DNA of 60,035 nucleotides, from positions 1 to 60,035 of the forward strand of contig NZ_QNRU01000004.1 of NCBI RefSeq assembly GCF_003315235.1, read 5' to 3'. This stretch comes from Neisseria gonorrhoeae. GTDB taxonomy: Bacteria > Pseudomonadota > Gammaproteobacteria > Burkholderiales > Neisseriaceae. Numbering within the stretch: the stretch's first letter is position 1; every line of letters starts with the position of its first letter. Of this stretch, positions 1 to 9,618 are shown in pieces. The notes under the pieces are model-generated. The model did not search any database. It was given only the letters and a program-made list of their open reading frames with translations, and had not been told where the DNA came from. A program made the translations under genes and the position numbers.

Positions 1-459
1 CAACGCGTTTGTCCGGATGAAACAGGATTCGACCGCCGCCTGTTCCGCCCCTATGCCCGCAGCCTGAAAGGGCAAATGGCGAAAGCGCGGATAAGTGGGA
101 AAAGATACCGGCGCTTATCTTTGGTGTCCGCACAAGTCGGCAACCGGCCGATTGCTCCGATGGTTTGTCAAAATACGGTGGCCGGGGTCTTTTTTGAAGC
201 GCGGTTTCAGCAATGCCTACTGCCCGCATTGGCTCAAAAATCGGTGATTATTTCAGATAATGCGCGATTTCGCCGTATGGGTGCCTTACGGGGAACGGCG
301 GAAAAATTGGGACATAAGGTATTGCCTCCCGCACCTTGTTCGCCCGAGCCCAACCCGATTGAGAAAGTGTGGGCGAATATTAAGCGGTATCTGCGAACCG
401 TTTTGTCTGATTACGCCCGATTTGACGATGCACTACTGTCCTATTTTGATTTTAATTGA
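1..459 (+). mobile_element. IS630-family transposase, 3' part (5' end outside window)
   Basis: The frame is open from base 1 to the stop at 457-459, so the gene begins before the window. The DDE catalytic core of IS630/Tc1-type transposases is visible: DETGF near base 16 (first Asp), SDNARF near base 255 (second Asp) and NPIEKVWANIK near base 355 (third acidic residue). It would catalyse cut-and-paste movement of a small insertion sequence into TA targets. The tail YFDFN looks like a natural C-terminus. I could not define the terminal inverted repeat after the stop. The next 200 bases hold a dRS3 repeat pair, so the element's end may lie in a repeat mosaic. The exact IS name is not claimed. 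Confidence 0.8.
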
Positions 460-515
460 CTATATATTTCAGACGGCATTTTTACAGTAGATTGAAATCA
501 AAAATGTACACGCCC

Positions 516-618
516 GTCATTCCCGCGCAGGCGGGAATCCGGAAGGTCGGGCTTGCCGTTATTTTCAATCATTACAGAAACTGAAAGGTCCGGATTCCCG
601 CCTGCGCGGAAATGACGG
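516..618. repeat. Inverted pair of dRS3-type repeats
   Basis: ATTCCCGCGCAGGCGGGAAT at about 520-539 is matched by an inverted, slightly degenerate copy near 595-614. About 55 bases lie between them. This matches the neisserial intergenic mosaic pattern of short spacers bounded by dRS3 repeats, which are known targets for filamentous phage integration and for recombination. No gene is visible between 460 and 682. Confidence 0.75.
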
Positions 619-682
619 CGGTGTGCATTCTTACTTCAATCTGCCAAACAAATCGAACAGAGAAACTCTGTCCGTCAAAACA

Positions 683-1963
683 TCATGCAGCCATCGCCTT
701 GAACACTTCAACCGCAACCGCAACCGTTTCGTCAATCAGCTCGGGCGTATGCGCGGCGGAAACGAAACCTGCTTCATAAGCGGACGGGCCGAAGGCAATG
801 CCGCGGTCGAGCATGCCGTGGAAGAAGCGTTTGAAAGCGTCGATATTGGAGCGCGCCATATCGGCATAGTTTCGCGGCACGTGTGCGGCGAAATACAGAC
901 CGAACATACCGCCCACGCTGTCGGCGGCAAACTCGATACCGTGCGCTTTGGCGGCGGCAATACCGTTGGCAAGGCGTTGTGTCAAGGCGGTCAGGTTTTC
1001 ATAGAAGCCTTCGCGCTGGATGATTTCCAGCGTTTTCAAGCCGGCGGCGACGGCAATCGGGTTGCCTGATAATGTACCTGCCTGATACACGCCGCCCAAC
1101 GGGGAAATACATTCCATGATGTCTTTGCGTCCGCCGAACGCGGCAAGCGGCATACCGCCGCCGATGACTTTGCCCATCGTGGTCAGGTCGGGCGTGATGC
1201 CGTGCAGCGACTGCGCGCCGCCGAGCGCGACGCGGAAACCGGTCATCACTTCGTCGTAAATCAACACCGCGCCGTGTTTTTCGGTCAATCCGCGCAAGGC
1301 TTTGACAAAGGCTTCGGTCGGGCGGACGAGGTTCATATTGCCGACGAAGGGTTCGACAATCACGCAGGCGATTTCGTCGCCGCTTTGGGCAAAGGCTTCT
1401 TCGAGTTGGGCGATGTTGTTGTATTCGAGTACCAAAGTATGTTTGGTAAAGTCGGCAGGCACACCGGCGGAAGAAGGATTGCCGAAGGTAAGCAGACCGC
1501 TGCCTGCTTTCACCAACAGGCTGTCGGAATGGCCGTGGTAGCAGCCTTCAAATTTGATGATTTTGTCGCGGCCGGTAAAACCGCGTGCCAGACGGATGGC
1601 AGTCATCGTCGCTTCCGTGCCGGAGCTGACGAGGCGCAGCCGTTCGACAGACGGCATAATTTCGGCAATTTGTTCGGCAATGGCGATTTCGCCTTCGGTG
1701 GGCGCGCCGAACGACAAACCGCCCAACGCAGCTTCGCGCACGGCTTCGACGACTTCGGGATGCGCGTGTCCGACAATCGCAGGCCCCCAAGAGCCGACAT
1801 AATCGGTGTAGCGCGTGCCGTTTTCGTCCCAAACATACGCGCCTTCGGCTTTTTTGATGAAGCGCGGCACGCCGCCGACGCTGCCGAATGCGCGCACGGG
1901 CGAATTCACGCCGCCGGGAATGACCGCCTTGGCGCGGTCGAATAAAATTTCGTTACGGTTCAT
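683..1963 (-). CDS. hemL: Glutamate-1-semialdehyde 2,1-aminomutase
   Basis: This PLP-dependent class III aminotransferase-fold enzyme converts glutamate-1-semialdehyde to 5-aminolevulinate in the C5 route of haem synthesis in the cytoplasm. The protein has about 426 residues, normal for HemL. It starts [20 protein letters not shown]. The PLP lysine is in the segment [12 protein letters not shown]...[12 protein letters not shown] (K of GKVIGGG), preceded by the DEVMTGF motif. I chose the ATG at 1963 rather than the in-frame ATG at 1975 because GAGGAT precedes it at good spacing and homologues begin there. A DNA uptake sequence lies just upstream (1976-1987). The gene appears monocistronic. Confidence 0.95.
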   Translation of the reverse strand: MNRNEILFDRAKAVIPGGVNSPVRAFGSVGGVPRFIKKAEGAYVWDENGTRYTDYVGSWGPAIVGHAHPEVVEAVREAALGGLSFGAPTEGEIAIAEQIAEIMPSVERLRLVSSGTEATMTAIRLARGFTGRDKIIKFEGCYHGHSDSLLVKAGSGLLTFGNPSSAGVPADFTKHTLVLEYNNIAQLEEAFAQSGDEIACVIVEPFVGNMNLVRPTEAFVKALRGLTEKHGAVLIYDEVMTGFRVALGGAQSLHGITPDLTTMGKVIGGGMPLAAFGGRKDIMECISPLGGVYQAGTLSGNPIAVAAGLKTLEIIQREGFYENLTALTQRLANGIAAAKAHGIEFAADSVGGMFGLYFAAHVPRNYADMARSNIDAFKRFFHGMLDRGIAFGPSAYEAGFVSAAHTPELIDETVAVAVEVFKAMAA

Positions 1964-2026
1964 ATTTATCCTCAAATGCCGTCTGAACGGCAGGTTTCGG
2001 GCTTGGAAGCAGAAAGCCCCATTTTA

Positions 2027-2539
2027 TCATTTTTCAGGTTGCGACAAGGATTTGCCCGCTTCTTTGCGGATTACGCCAACCGTATCCCGGATGACGGAAC
2101 GCTCGTCTTTTTCCACTTTATGTGTAAAGCGGTAGTCCCGGACGACTCCCTCCCCGTCGTAATCCGCGCACCATTCCCAATGCCGCCGCTCCGATTTCAT
2201 ATAGATGAAATTGGTCGGCAAAAAATTATAAATCGGCAGGCTGACCTCGTGATAGGCATAACAACCGAAAGGGTTGCGCTTCCCGAAACGTGCCTCTACC
2301 TCCGCCCGGGTCGTTTTGCCTTTAACAACCGTTTGTGCGATTCCCTCTTCCGTCTGATATAGTGGATTAAATTTAAATCAGGACAAGGCGACGAAGCCGC
2401 AGACAGTACAAATAGTACGGCAAGGCGAGGCAACGCTGTACTGGTTTAAATTTAATCCACTATAACGCAGGAACTGATGTTCCCTGTCGCCGAAATTGCT
2501 GGTACACGCACACAGCAGCAATGCCGCCCATACACACAC
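2027..2539 (-). pseudogene. Small lipoprotein gene split by a Correia element
   Basis: On the minus strand the reading frame VCVWAALLLCACTSNF looks like a lipoprotein signal with a LLCAC lipobox. It runs on to HQFLRY and then enters a 107-bp Correia element, where it soon stops. Beyond the element the same protein resumes as QTEEGIAQTVVKGKTTRAEVEARFG and ends SLSQPEK. Removing the element and one copy of its TA duplication gives the continuous [12 protein letters not shown], so the insertion alone broke the gene. The start is uncertain: GTG at 2539 overlaps the GGGAGG ribosome site, and an ATG one base out of frame suggests further damage. The TRAEVEARFG segment recalls SmpA/BamE-like small lipoproteins, but this is a weak resemblance. 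A TATAAT lies near 2559-2564 on the minus strand. Confidence 0.65.
2358..2464. repeat. Correia repeat enclosed element, 107 bp, inside lipoprotein gene
   Basis: The ends TATAGTGGATTAA at 2358 and TTAATCCACTATA ending at 2464 are inverted copies. The interior carries the typical ACAAGGCGACGAAGCC and AGTACGGCAAGGCGAGG segments. This is the short form, lacking the roughly 50-bp segment with an IHF site. TA is duplicated at the target, as expected for these MITE-like elements. Confidence 0.9.
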
Positions 2540-2605
2540 CTCCCGTTAAAGCCAAACATTATACAGCCGTTCCGACCGATTAAATTCATATTTTAAAACA
2601 ATATT

Positions 2606-2635
2606 TTGCCTCCCAAACCCACATCGTGCTATAAT
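2606..2635 (+). promoter_or_regulatory. Candidate sigma-70 promoter of miaB
   Basis: TTGCCT at 2606-2611 and TATAAT at 2630-2635 are separated by 18 bases, about 100 bases upstream of the miaB start. The uptake-sequence hairpin at 2646-2682 would lie in the leader RNA. Inference from consensus match only. Confidence 0.5.
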
Positions 2636-2645
2636 CCGCACCGAT

Positions 2646-2682
2646 TTTCAGACGGCATCGTCGTGCCGTCTGAAATTTTTTC
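2646..2682 (+). terminator. Uptake-sequence hairpin with T-run upstream of miaB
   Basis: TTCAGACGGCAT and ATGCCGTCTGAA-like arms (GTGCCGTCTGAA on the right) form a tight hairpin followed by ATTTTTT. It resembles a Rho-independent terminator but sits between a good promoter and the miaB start, so it may attenuate miaB. Confidence 0.5.
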
Positions 2683-2735
2683 ATTCCAACAACCATCAGC
2701 CCCGCGATTACGGCTGCCTGAGAAAGACACAAACC

Positions 2736-4064
2736 ATGAAAAAAGTATTTATCCGCACCTTCGGCTGCCAGATGAACGAGTACGACAGCGAAAAAATGCT
2801 GTCCGTCCTTGCCGAAGAACACGGCGGCATCGAACAGGTTACCCAAGCCGACGAAGCCGACATCATCTTGTTCAACACCTGTTCCGTGCGCGAAAAAGCA
2901 CAGGAAAAAGTGTTCTCCGACTTGGGGCGCGTCCGTCCGCTCAAAGAAAAAAACCCCGGCCTCATCATCGGCGTTGCCGGCTGCGTCGCCTCGCAAGAAG
3001 GCGAAAACATCATCAAACGCGCGCCTTATGTTGATGTGGTTTTCGGCCCGCAAACGCTGCACCGCCTGCCCAAAATGATTGTGGACAAAGAAACCAGCGG
3101 GCTGTCGCAAGTCGATATTTCCTTCCCCGAAATCGAAAAATTCGACCACCTGCCGCCCGCCCGCGTCGAAGGCGGCGCGGCATTTGTGTCGATTATGGAA
3201 GGCTGTTCCAAATACTGCTCCTTCTGCGTCGTCCCCTACACGCGCGGCGAAGAATTCTCCCGCCCGCTCAACGACGTATTGACCGAAATCGCCAACCTTG
3301 CCCAGCAAGGCGTGAAAGAAATCAACCTCTTGGGACAAAACGTCAATGCCTATCGCGGCGAAATGGACGACGGCGAAATCTGCGACTTCGCCACCCTGCT
3401 GCGTATCGTCCACGAAATCCCCGGCATCGAACGTATGCGCTTCACCACCAGCCACCCGCGCGAGTTTACCGACTCGATTATCGAGTGCTACCGCGACCTG
3501 CCCAAACTGGTTTCCCACCTGCACCTGCCGATTCAAAGCGGTTCCGACCGCGTATTGAGCGCGATGAAACGCGGCTACACCGCTTTGGAATACAAATCCA
3601 TCATCCGCAAACTGCGCGCCATCCGTCCTGATTTGTGCCTGAGCAGCGACTTCATCGTCGGTTTCCCCGGCGAGACCGAACGCGAGTTCGAGCAAACCTT
3701 GAAACTGGTGAAAGACATTGCCTTCGACTTGAGCTTCGTGTTTATTTACAGCCCGCGCCCCGGCACGCCTGCCGCCAACCTGCCGGACGACACGCCGCAC
3801 GAAGAAAAAGTGCGCCGCCTCGAAGCCTTGAACGAAGTCATCGAAGCCGAAACCGCCCGCATCAACCAAACCATGATCGGCACGGTTCAACGCTGCCTGG
3901 TCGAAGGCATCTCCAAAAAAGACCCCGACCAGCTCCAAGCCCGTACCGCCAACAACCGCGTCGTCAACTTTACCGGCACGCCCGACATGATCAACCAAAT
4001 GATCGATTTGGAAATCACCGAAGCCTACACCTTTTCCCTGCGCGGCAAAATTGTCGAAGCCTAA
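2736..4064 (+). CDS. miaB: tRNA-2-methylthio-N6-isopentenyladenosine synthase
   Basis: This radical-SAM methylthiotransferase adds the 2-methylthio group to i6A37 in tRNAs reading U-starting codons. The domains are in family order. The UPF0004 domain (residues 1-130) has cluster cysteines at [21 protein letters not shown] and [10 protein letters not shown]. The radical SAM core (about 145-370) has [15 protein letters not shown], the CxxxCxxC site for the SAM-binding 4Fe-4S cluster. A C-terminal TRAM domain follows (about 375-440). The length of 442 residues is typical. The start [14 protein letters not shown] matches homologues. A hairpin terminator follows, so the gene looks monocistronic. 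Confidence 0.96.
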   Translation: MKKVFIRTFGCQMNEYDSEKMLSVLAEEHGGIEQVTQADEADIILFNTCSVREKAQEKVFSDLGRVRPLKEKNPGLIIGVAGCVASQEGENIIKRAPYVDVVFGPQTLHRLPKMIVDKETSGLSQVDISFPEIEKFDHLPPARVEGGAAFVSIMEGCSKYCSFCVVPYTRGEEFSRPLNDVLTEIANLAQQGVKEINLLGQNVNAYRGEMDDGEICDFATLLRIVHEIPGIERMRFTTSHPREFTDSIIECYRDLPKLVSHLHLPIQSGSDRVLSAMKRGYTALEYKSIIRKLRAIRPDLCLSSDFIVGFPGETEREFEQTLKLVKDIAFDLSFVFIYSPRPGTPAANLPDDTPHEEKVRRLEALNEVIEAETARINQTMIGTVQRCLVEGISKKDPDQLQARTANNRVVNFTGTPDMINQMIDLEITEAYTFSLRGKIVEA

Positions 4065-4079
4065 AACCCTCACGCCGAA

Positions 4080-4112
4080 AAATGCCGCCTGAAGCGTTTC
4101 AGACGGCATTTT
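4080..4112 (+). terminator. Terminator after miaB
   Basis: An imperfect uptake-sequence inverted pair (ATGCCGCCTGAA / TTTCAGACGGCAT) is followed by TTTT, 16 bases after the miaB stop. Confidence 0.8.
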
Positions 4113-4310
4113 GCCTTGTATCGGCAGACGGCACCGCCGCCGTTATACGGACAAGCGGAATAAATTTCCAAACGCGCAACGGCACACCAAGCACCGCCCG
4201 AAAGCCGCCGCCCGAACCCTTCCTGCCGCCTGCGGGGTTTCAATAAAAAAACCGCAGAAACAAACGCCGTTTAAAAACGCCGCCCGATAACGACGGCGCG
4301 GTCAAGCGGT

Positions 4311-6224
4311 TTAATTTGCCGCATCACGGTCCGGCAGCCACTCGCGCACCCGGCGTTCCACCGCTTCGGCACTCAAACCCAAATCGTCCAAAAGTTTTTT
4401 CGGATCGCCGTGTTCGGTTACGGTATCGGCAACGCCCAAAAGCAAAACGGGTTTGCAGATGCCGTGTTTCGCCAACACTTCCAAGACCGCGCCGCCTGCG
4501 CCGCCCTGTTCGGCGTTTTCTTCAAGGGTAACGATGCGGTCGTGGCTTCGGGCAAGGCGGACAATCAACTCTTCGTCTATCGGTTTGACGAAGCGCATAT
4601 CGGCGACGGTGGCGTTCAGTTTTTCGGCAACCGCCAATGCGGTGGCGACCATACTGCCGAAGGCAATGAAGGCGGTTTTCTCACCTTCGCGGCGGATAAT
4701 GCCCTTGCCGATTTCCACGGTTTCCATGCCGTCTGAAACCGGCGCGCCCGTACCCGTGCCGCGCGGATAGCGGACGGCGGCGGGCGCATCCGCCTGATAG
4801 CAGGTCGAAAGCAGCAGGCGGCATTCGTTTTCATCGCTCGGCGCGGCAACAATCATGTTCGGCACACAGCGCAAGAAGCTCAAATCGTACAAGCCGGCAT
4901 GGGTCGGACCGTCCGCGCCGACGATGCCCGCACGGTCGACGGCAAACAAAACGGGCAGGTTTTGCAGGGCGATGTCGTGCACCAGTTGGTCGTAGGCGCG
5001 TTGTAAAAAGGTGGAATAAATCGCCACGACGGGCTTCATGCCTTCGCACGCCAAACCGCCGGCAAAGGTAACGGCGTGCTGCTCGGCGATGCCGACATCG
5101 AAATAGCGGTCGGGGAATCGTTGTTCAAACTCCACCAGTCCGCTGCCCTCGCGCATGGCGGGGGTAATCGCAACCAGTCGGGAATCTGCCGCCGCCCGGT
5201 CGCACAGCCATTTGCCGAATACTTGGGTATAGGTCGGTTTGGCGGCGGGCTTGGGTTCTTTTTCAGACGGCATTTGCGCCCCGCCTTCTTTAGGCAGGTT
5301 GGCGACGGCGTGGTATTTGACGGGGTCGTTTTCGGCGAGTTTGTAGCCGTTGCCCTTTTTGGTGATGACGTGCAGCAACTGAGGGCCTTTGCGGCTGCGC
5401 AAGTCTTTCAATACGTCCACCAGATTCTCGACGTTGTGTCCGTCCACGGGGCCGGTGTAGCGGAAGCCGAAATTTTCAAACAGCGACAGCGACTGTTTGG
5501 CGTGTTCGGCTTCTTCGGCAAGGGTTTTGATTTTGTGTTCGACTTTTTGGGCAAACTCCATCGCGCCGGGTATTTTGTCTAATACCTTGCCCGTTTGCGC
5601 TTTGACGGTACTCAACAGTCCGTGCATATCGCGCACGACGTTGCTGGCAAGATATTTGGGCAACGCGCCGACGTTGGGGGAAATCGACATTTCGTTGTCG
5701 TTGAGGACGACCAGCAAATCCACATCCATATCGCCCGCGCAATTCAAGGCTTCAAACGCCTGCCCCGCCGTCATCGCGCCGTCGCCGATGATGGCGACGC
5801 TGCGGCGGTCGCCGCCCAAGAGTTTGTCCGCCGCCGCCATGCCCAAAGCCGCGCCGATGGAGGTGGAGGAATGCCCCACGCCGAACGCGTCGTACTCGGA
5901 CTCGCAACGTTTCGGAAAACCCGCCAAACCGCCGTATTGGCGCATGGTGTGCATCTGGTTTTTCCTGCCTGTCAGGATTTTGTGCGGGTAGCTTTGGTGT
6001 CCGACATCCCACACCAGCTTGTCTTCGGGCGTGTCGTACACATAGTGCAGGGCGATGGTCAGTTCGACCGCACCCAGATTGCTGGCGAAATGCCCGCCGG
6101 TCTGCCCGACAGATTCCAGCAGAAAGGCGCGCAACTCGCCGGCAAGGCGCGGCAGCTGTTTTTTGTCCAGGCGGCGCAAATCTTGCGGGCTGTCAATCAG
6201 GTCGAGTAGGGGGCTTGGGTTCAT
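4311..6224 (-). CDS. dxs: 1-deoxy-D-xylulose-5-phosphate synthase
   Basis: This thiamine-diphosphate enzyme condenses pyruvate and glyceraldehyde-3-phosphate in the first step of the MEP isoprenoid pathway, and also feeds thiamine and pyridoxal synthesis. The 637-residue protein shows the TPP/Mg site GDGAMTAG...LNDNEMSIS (about residues 145-182). The transketolase pyrimidine-binding domain includes [15 protein letters not shown] (about 430-445) with the catalytic His region, and a transketolase C-terminal domain follows. An internal MPSE segment near residue 317 is an uptake sequence embedded in the linker. The ATG at 6224 fits the family start. xerC lies upstream on the same strand, 84 bases away, so co-transcription is possible. 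Confidence 0.96.
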   Translation of the reverse strand: MNPSPLLDLIDSPQDLRRLDKKQLPRLAGELRAFLLESVGQTGGHFASNLGAVELTIALHYVYDTPEDKLVWDVGHQSYPHKILTGRKNQMHTMRQYGGLAGFPKRCESEYDAFGVGHSSTSIGAALGMAAADKLLGGDRRSVAIIGDGAMTAGQAFEALNCAGDMDVDLLVVLNDNEMSISPNVGALPKYLASNVVRDMHGLLSTVKAQTGKVLDKIPGAMEFAQKVEHKIKTLAEEAEHAKQSLSLFENFGFRYTGPVDGHNVENLVDVLKDLRSRKGPQLLHVITKKGNGYKLAENDPVKYHAVANLPKEGGAQMPSEKEPKPAAKPTYTQVFGKWLCDRAAADSRLVAITPAMREGSGLVEFEQRFPDRYFDVGIAEQHAVTFAGGLACEGMKPVVAIYSTFLQRAYDQLVHDIALQNLPVLFAVDRAGIVGADGPTHAGLYDLSFLRCVPNMIVAAPSDENECRLLLSTCYQADAPAAVRYPRGTGTGAPVSDGMETVEIGKGIIRREGEKTAFIAFGSMVATALAVAEKLNATVADMRFVKPIDEELIVRLARSHDRIVTLEENAEQGGAGGAVLEVLAKHGICKPVLLLGVADTVTEHGDPKKLLDDLGLSAEAVERRVREWLPDRDAAN

Positions 6225-6308
6225 GGTGTGTCTTTTTTATGTGTCGTCCGGGTGCAACGGTCAATTATATATCAAGAGCGTGCGGCTGACGGCTGATTTT
6301 GCCGTACG

Positions 6309-7226
6309 TCATTCGTCCTGCCGCTTGGCGCGCGGGTGGGCTTCGTCATAGAGGCGGGCGATGTGGTCGAAATCGAGCTTGGTATAAATCTGCGTGGTCG
6401 AAAGGCTGCTGTGTCCGAGCAGCTCCTGCACCGCCCTGATGTCGCGCGAAGCCTGCAACAGGTGGCCGGCGTAGCTGTGGCGCATCATATGCGGCGAAAC
6501 GTGCCTGCCGTCGCCGTATTGCGCCGCCCACGATTCGAGGCGTTTTTGGATTTGGCGTTGGCTCAGGCGCGTGCCGTTCCTGCCGGTAAACAGGGCTTTG
6601 CCGTCCGATGCCGTCTGACGCAGCGGCAGATAGTTTTTCAAGGCTTCCACGCTTTTGCCGGTCAGCGGAACCTGACGCTGCTTGCGCCCTTTGCCGGTAA
6701 CGTGTACCCACGCTTCGTCCAAATATACATCATCTGCATTCAAGCCGTGTATCTCGCTCACGCGCAAACCGCTGCCGTACATCAGCTCGAACAGCGCGTG
6801 GTCGCGCACCGCCAGCGGGTCGCCGCCGTCCACGGGCAAATCCAACATCCGGTTCAGCCATTCCTGCGGCAGGGCTTTGGGTACGCGCTCGGGCTGCTTC
6901 GGCGGTTTGATGTCGGCGGTCGGGTCGGCGCGCATCAGCCCGCGTTTGACCAGCCAGGCGCAATACTGCCGCCACGCCGACAGCTTGCGCGCCAGCGTCC
7001 GACCGTCCAAACCGCGCTGCGACAGCCGCCGCAACGCCGCCGTAAAATCGCGCCGCGACAAGTCCTGCGGCACGCCGCCTGCATCTTCAGACGGCATTTG
7101 TGCCAACAGTGCAAACAGTTCTTCCAAATCGCGCCGGTATGCCGCAACCGTGTGCTCCGACTTGCCCTCGCGCACGATGTTTTCCAAATAAGCGTCAAAA
7201 TACGCCGCAAACCCGTCCAAAACCAT
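6309..7226 (-). CDS. xerC: Tyrosine recombinase XerC
   Basis: This site-specific recombinase resolves chromosome dimers at dif with XerD. The SAM-like N-terminal domain (residues 1-95, [22 protein letters not shown]) precedes the catalytic domain. The catalytic residues are readable: Arg in [13 protein letters not shown], Lys in [13 protein letters not shown], HxxR in [14 protein letters not shown], His/Trp position in [11 protein letters not shown], and nucleophile Tyr in TQIYTKLD. The length of about 305 residues is normal. The start [10 protein letters not shown] at 7226 is preferred over the ATG at 7241, but neither has a strong ribosome site. Assignment to XerC rather than XerD rests on overall resemblance. 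Confidence 0.9.
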
Positions 7227-7419
7227 AACCGTCCCACACAAATATCAAAAAACCAGTGAAAACATTATCATAAACAACACACCAAAATCCCGAACCGCCC
7301 AAAATCCGCCCCATCTGCCCGCCGTTATCGTTAATATAAAATCAATGAGCCGTTTATGGTTTTTTGCCGTAAAAAACATTATAATCCGCCTTATTTACCT
7401 ATTGCCCAAGGAGACACAA

Positions 7420-8484
7420 ATGGCACTCGTATCCATGCGCCAACTGCTCGACCACGCCGCCGAAAACAGCTACGGCCTGCCCGCGTTCAACGTCAACAAC
7501 CTCGAACAAATGCGCGCCATTATGGAAGCCGCCGACCAAGTCAACGCGCCCGTCATCGTACAGGCGAGCGCAGGTGCGCGCAAATACGCGGGCGCGCCGT
7601 TTTTGCGCCACCTGATTCTGGCGGCAGTCGAAGAATTTCCGCACATCCCCGTCGTGATGCACCAAGACCACGGCGCATCGCCCGACGTGTGCCAACGCTC
7701 CATCCAACTGGGCTTCTCCTCCGTGATGATGGACGGCTCTTTGCTCGAAGACGGCAAAACCCCTTCTTCTTACGAATACAACGTCAACGCCACCCGTACC
7801 GTCGTCAACTTCTCCCACGCCTGCGGCGTGTCCGTCGAAGGCGAAATCGGCGTATTGGGCAACCTCGAAACCGGCGAAGCAGGCGAAGAAGACGGAGTGG
7901 GCGCGGCAGGCAAACTCTCACACGACCAAATGCTCACCAGCGTTGAAGATGCCGTGCGTTTCGTTAAAGATACCGGCGTTGACGCATTGGCGATTGCCGT
8001 CGGCACCAGCCACGGCGCATACAAATTCACCCGTCCGCCCACAGGCGACGTATTGCGTATCGACCGCATCAAGGAAATCCACCAAGCCCTGCCCAATACA
8101 CACATCGTGATGCACGGCTCCAGCTCCGTTCCGCAAGAATGGCTGAAAGTCATCAACGAATACGGCGGCAATATCGGCGAAACCTACGGCGTGCCGGTTG
8201 AAGAAATCGTCGAAGGCATCAAACACGGCGTGCGCAAAGTCAACATCGATACCGACCTGCGCCTCGCTTCCACCGGCGCGGTACGCCGCTACCTTGCCGA
8301 AAACCCGTCCGACTTTGATCCGCGCAAATACTTGGGCAAAACCATTGAAGCGATGAAGCAAATCTGCCTCGACCGTTATCTTGCGTTCGGTTGCGAAGGT
8401 CAGGCAGGCAAAATCAAACCTGTTTCGTTGGAAAAAATGGCAAGCCGTTATGCCAAGGGCGAATTGAACCAAATCGTCAAATAA
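7420..8484 (+). CDS. fba: Fructose-1,6-bisphosphate aldolase, class II
   Basis: This zinc-dependent aldolase of glycolysis and gluconeogenesis has 354 residues and is of the longer class IIB/Calvin-cycle type. Zinc ligands are visible in [10 protein letters not shown] (His), VEGEIGVLG (Glu), GTSHGAYKF (His) and [11 protein letters not shown] (His). The substrate segment KVNIDTDLR follows. The start [12 protein letters not shown] follows AAGGAG at proper spacing. A TATAAT lies at 7380-7385 without a clear -35. A terminator follows, so it is monocistronic. Neisserial Fba is reported to be partly surface-exposed and to aid adhesion; no export signal is visible here. Confidence 0.96.
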   Translation: MALVSMRQLLDHAAENSYGLPAFNVNNLEQMRAIMEAADQVNAPVIVQASAGARKYAGAPFLRHLILAAVEEFPHIPVVMHQDHGASPDVCQRSIQLGFSSVMMDGSLLEDGKTPSSYEYNVNATRTVVNFSHACGVSVEGEIGVLGNLETGEAGEEDGVGAAGKLSHDQMLTSVEDAVRFVKDTGVDALAIAVGTSHGAYKFTRPPTGDVLRIDRIKEIHQALPNTHIVMHGSSSVPQEWLKVINEYGGNIGETYGVPVEEIVEGIKHGVRKVNIDTDLRLASTGAVRRYLAENPSDFDPRKYLGKTIEAMKQICLDRYLAFGCEGQAGKIKPVSLEKMASRYAKGELNQIVK

Positions 8485-8500
8485 CAGGTTGCCTGTAAAC

Positions 8501-8535
8501 AAAATGCCGTCTGAACGCCGTTCGGACGGCATTTG
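8501..8535 (+). terminator. Terminator after fba
   Basis: The uptake-sequence inverted pair ATGCCGTCTGAACG / CGTTCGGACGGCAT begins 17 bases after the fba stop. Confidence 0.8.
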
Positions 8536-8640
8536 ATTTTTGCTTCTCTGACCTGCCTCATTGATGCAGTATGCAAAAAAAGATACCATAACCAAAACGT
8601 TTATATATTATCTATTCTGTGTATGACTAGGAGTAAACCT

Positions 8641-9480
8641 GTGAACCGAACTACCTTCTGCTGCCTTTCTTTGACCGCCGGCCCTGATTCTGACCGCCTG
8701 CAGCAGCGGAGGGGCGGAGGCGGTGGTGTCGCCGCCGACATCGGCACGGGGCTTGCCGATGCATTAACCGCGCCGCTCGACCATAAAGACAAAGGTTTGA
8801 AATCCCTAACATTGGAAGCCTCCATTCCCCAAAACGGAACACTGACCCTGTCGGCACAAGGTGCGGAAAAAACTTTCAAAGCCGGCGGCAAAGACAACAG
8901 CCTCAACACGGGCAAACTGAAGAACGACAAAATCAGCCGCTTCGACTTCGTGCAAAAAATCGAAGTGGACGGACAAACCATCACACTGGCAAGCGGCGAA
9001 TTTCAAATATACAAACAGGATCACTCCGCCGTCGTTGCCCTACGGATTGAAAAAATCAACAACCCCGACAAAATCGACAGCCTGATAAACCAACGCTCCT
9101 TCCTTGTCAGCGATTTGGGCGGAGAACATACCGCCTTCAACCAACTGCCTGACGGCAAAGCCGAGTATCACGGCAAAGCATTCAGCTCCGACGATGCCGG
9201 CGGAAAACTGACCTATACCATAGATTTCGCCGCCAAACAGGGACACGGCAAAATCGAACACCTGAAAACACCCGAGCAGAATGTTGAGCTTGCCTCCGCC
9301 GAACTCAAAGCAGATGAAAAATCACACGCCGTCATTTTGGGCGACACGCGCTACGGCGGCGAAGAGAAAGGCACTTACCGCCTCGCCCTTTTCGGCGACC
9401 GCGCCCAAGAAATCGCTGGCTCGGCAACCGTGAAGATAGGGGAAAAGGTTCACGAAATCGGCATCGCCGACAAACAGTAG
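8641..9480 (+). CDS. fhbp: Factor H binding protein homologue with destroyed lipobox (Ghfp type)
   Basis: The mature region ([32 protein letters not shown]... to the end) is the two-barrel meningococcal factor H binding fold, 279 residues from a GTG start preceded by AGGAG. In meningococcus the leader reads [20 protein letters not shown]. Here it reads [23 protein letters not shown]: an extra G after LTA shifts the frame through the lipobox, and a second change near the glycine run restores it. The LTAC lipobox and acylated Cys are therefore lost, although the rest stays open. This agrees with reports that the gonococcal homologue is expressed but not surface-anchored. Its function here is unknown. 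It is flanked by terminators on both sides. Confidence 0.92.
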   Translation: MNRTTFCCLSLTAGPDSDRLQQRRGGGGGVAADIGTGLADALTAPLDHKDKGLKSLTLEASIPQNGTLTLSAQGAEKTFKAGGKDNSLNTGKLKNDKISRFDFVQKIEVDGQTITLASGEFQIYKQDHSAVVALRIEKINNPDKIDSLINQRSFLVSDLGGEHTAFNQLPDGKAEYHGKAFSSDDAGGKLTYTIDFAAKQGHGKIEHLKTPEQNVELASAELKADEKSHAVILGDTRYGGEEKGTYRLALFGDRAQEIAGSATVKIGEKVHEIGIADKQ

Positions 9481-9486
9481 TATTTG

Positions 9487-9533
9487 AAAAATGCCGTCCG
9501 AACACGATAATTTACCGTTCGGACGGCATTTTT
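9487..9533 (+). terminator. Terminator after the fHbp homologue
   Basis: Long arms AAAAATGCCGTCCGAAC and GTTCGGACGGCATTTTT surround an AT-rich loop. The arms are a one-base variant of the uptake sequence. Confidence 0.85.
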
Positions 9534-9585
9534 GCGCCATACCGCCCTAGGACACGACGGCACGGCAGGCAAGCCGATTTCACTA

Positions 9586-9602
9586 TATAATGCCGTCTGA
9601 AC
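9586..9602 (+). promoter_or_regulatory. -10 box fused to an uptake sequence upstream of tsaB
   Basis: TATAATGCCGTCTGAA reads as a perfect -10 hexamer whose last AT is also the start of the 12-base uptake sequence ATGCCGTCTGAA. No convincing -35 is seen. The same arrangement occurs before yidC at 39473. Confidence 0.45.
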
Positions 9603-9618
9603 CAACGAGAACCACACC

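Noticed and set aside
2586-4109. A 507-codon open frame on the minus strand opposite miaB
   Set aside because: It is the complementary shadow of miaB, whose radical-SAM motifs are complete. The antisense protein has no recognisable domain and the composition of a shadow frame.
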